Source of the DNA: JAUUSJ01 sp051880475
GTDB taxonomy: Bacteria; Bacillota; Clostridia; Lachnospirales; Lachnospiraceae
Assembly (NCBI GenBank): GCA_051880475.1
Contig: JBJEOA010000010.1
Span: forward strand, 90,989 to 154,988
Direction: 5' to 3'
DNA: 64,000 nucleotides
Position 1 is the stretch's first letter. The number at the start of each line of letters is the position of its first letter. The notes below the pieces were generated by a model that had not been told where the DNA came from, ran no database searches, and worked only from the letters and a program-made list of their open reading frames with translations. Below are positions 63,311-64,000 of this stretch, piece by piece. A program made the translations under genes and the position numbers.

Positions 63311-63544
63311 AGCACTCCTGCAAATATAACGGTATTTATCATAATAATGATGTTGGTGCCAAAAGATGTTTTTCACTAAACGAATGTCTATCAATGGAAC
63401 TATACCATTATATTTGTGGAAAAAAGAAGGGAGAAACATAGGATAAATCAAAGAGAAAAGTGAGTGTTTTAGCCCATAAAAAAGAGGTAATTGTAGCAAT
63501 ATTTTATATATTCAAAAAAAATTAAAAAAAATTAAAAAAAGGTG
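63311..63544 (+). other. AT-rich gap before the tRNA cluster
   Basis: I see no gene in this stretch. It ends in A/T homopolymer tracts directly upstream of the tRNA promoter, which may act as an UP element. Confidence 0.5.
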
Positions 63545-63573
63545 TTGACAAAATGAATACCTTAGTCTATAAT
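63545..63573 (+). promoter_or_regulatory. Consensus promoter of the tRNA cluster
   Basis: Perfect TTGACA (63545-63550), a 17-base spacer and perfect TATAAT (63568-63573), preceded by A tracts. It is the strongest promoter in the window. Confidence 0.88.
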
Positions 63574-63625
63574 AAGTTTTGTCGTTAAGGGAAAACGAAA
63601 ACATCAAAAACATCAAAGCTTACAT

Positions 63626-63700
63626 CGGGGTGTGGCTCAGTTTGGCTAGAGTACTTGATTTGGGATCAAGGGGTCGCAGGTTCGAATCCTGTCACCCCGA
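63626..63700 (+). tRNA. tRNA-Pro (TGG)
   Basis: Acceptor CGGGGTG / CACCCCG, anticodon stem CTTGA / TCAAG with loop TTTGGGA (anticodon TGG), TTCGAAT T-loop. CCA is not encoded. Confidence 0.96.
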
Positions 63701-63707
63701 TAATTAA

Positions 63708-63778
63708 GCGGGTGTAGTTCAATGGTAGAACACTAGCCTTCCAAGCTAGATACGTGGGTTCGATTCCCATCACCCGCT
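63708..63778 (+). tRNA. tRNA-Gly (TCC)
   Basis: Acceptor GCGGGTG / CACCCGC, anticodon stem CTAGC / GCTAG with loop CTTCCAA (anticodon TCC), T-loop TTCGATT. CCA not encoded. Confidence 0.96.
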
Positions 63779-63867
63779 CTTGTTATGAAGTGACAAGATA
63801 GCTCATCACTTTGTGACAAAGGTTAATTTTTAAAATTTCATATAGTGAGATTAACTATTTAAAGCGT

Positions 63868-63941
63868 GTGCTCATAGCTCAGTTGGATAGAGCAATGGCC
63901 TTCTAAGCCATGTGTCCGGGGTTCGAATCCCTGTGGGCACG
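63868..63941 (+). tRNA. tRNA-Arg (TCT)
   Basis: Acceptor GTGCTCA / TGGGCAC with one G-T pair, anticodon stem ATGGC / GCCAT with loop CTTCTAA (anticodon TCT). CCA not encoded. Confidence 0.95.
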
Positions 63942-63947
63942 CTTTAT

Positions 63948-64000
63948 GGTGGGTATGGCGCAGTTGGTTAGCGCGCCAGATTGTGGCTCTGGAGGCCGAG
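63948..64000 (+). tRNA. tRNA-His (GTG), cut by the window end
   Basis: Starts GGTGGGTATGGCGCAGTTGG with the extra G at position -1. Anticodon stem CCAGA / TCTGG encloses TTGTGGC (anticodon GTG). The T-arm and acceptor 3' strand lie beyond the window. Confidence 0.92.

Overview
The window is a low-GC, densely packed, mostly plus-strand stretch of a spore-forming Clostridia chromosome, most likely Lachnospiraceae. Support comes from spoVA and spoIIM sporulation genes, a type III glutamine synthetase, an FAD/Fe-S dihydroorotate dehydrogenase (PyrDK), Bacillus-type Fe-S PurF, a T-box leader and many intrinsic terminators. No phage, intact insertion sequence, CRISPR array or rRNA was seen. The species was not identified.

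Layout. 1-5.8 kb: pgsA (3' end), cinA, recA, recX, rny and nudF, a typical Firmicutes housekeeping block. 5.9-9.7 kb: a spoIIM-like gene, divergent aroF (minus) with a structured leader, xpt, and a ROK-family gene. 9.8-14.9 kb: an amylosucrase-like GH13 enzyme, a tail-anchored coiled-coil protein, an M24 peptidase and uppP. 15-20 kb: the pyrimidine cluster pyrC-F-K-D-E plus a 52-residue membrane peptide. 20.2-22.9 kb: a VanZ-like gene and an M29-peptidase-like gene with a large unknown N-terminal region. 23-29.3 kb: purE, purM-N-D and glnN. 29.3-31 kb: a polysaccharide deacetylase flanked by two inverted copies of a long palindromic element. 31-35.6 kb: folate and aromatic genes folC, HD hydrolase, folP, folB-folK fusion and pheA. 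35.6-43.1 kb: an LTA-synthase-like protein, then coupled ppx-ppk-nagZ. 43.3-48.8 kb: purC, purF, purB, an HPr-like protein and purA. 49-52 kb: an unknown protein and a Na/Pi cotransporter. 51.9-57 kb: spoVAA-AB, T-box-aspS, then spoVAC-AD-AE. 57-63.3 kb: class A PBP (minus), a small unknown, a YigZ-family protein, an acyltransferase and an M20 amidohydrolase. The end is a tRNA cluster (Pro, Gly, Arg, His).

How the genes work together. The window carries most late purine steps (PurF, N, M, E, C, B, D to IMP precursors and PurA to AMP) in several separately promoted pieces, and the second half of UMP synthesis in one run. Folate genes supply the one-carbon carrier used by PurN. Cell-envelope genes (uppP, class A PBP, NagZ, LTA-synthase-like, deacetylase, VanZ-like) are dispersed among them. 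Sporulation and germination genes share territory with aspS.

Most unusual signals: (1) two long palindromic elements (29398-29620 and 30636-30818) that share internal sequence, sit in inverted orientation around one deacetylase gene, and have outer arms that differ between copies yet stay self-complementary; (2) four short intergenic palindromes resembling IS200/IS605-type ends; (3) an aspS T-box whose specifier reads as AAC (Asn), with no visible terminator, between the two halves of spoVA; (4) an HPr paralogue with Asp at the regulatory-serine position; (5) a three-segment mutually exclusive leader before aroF.
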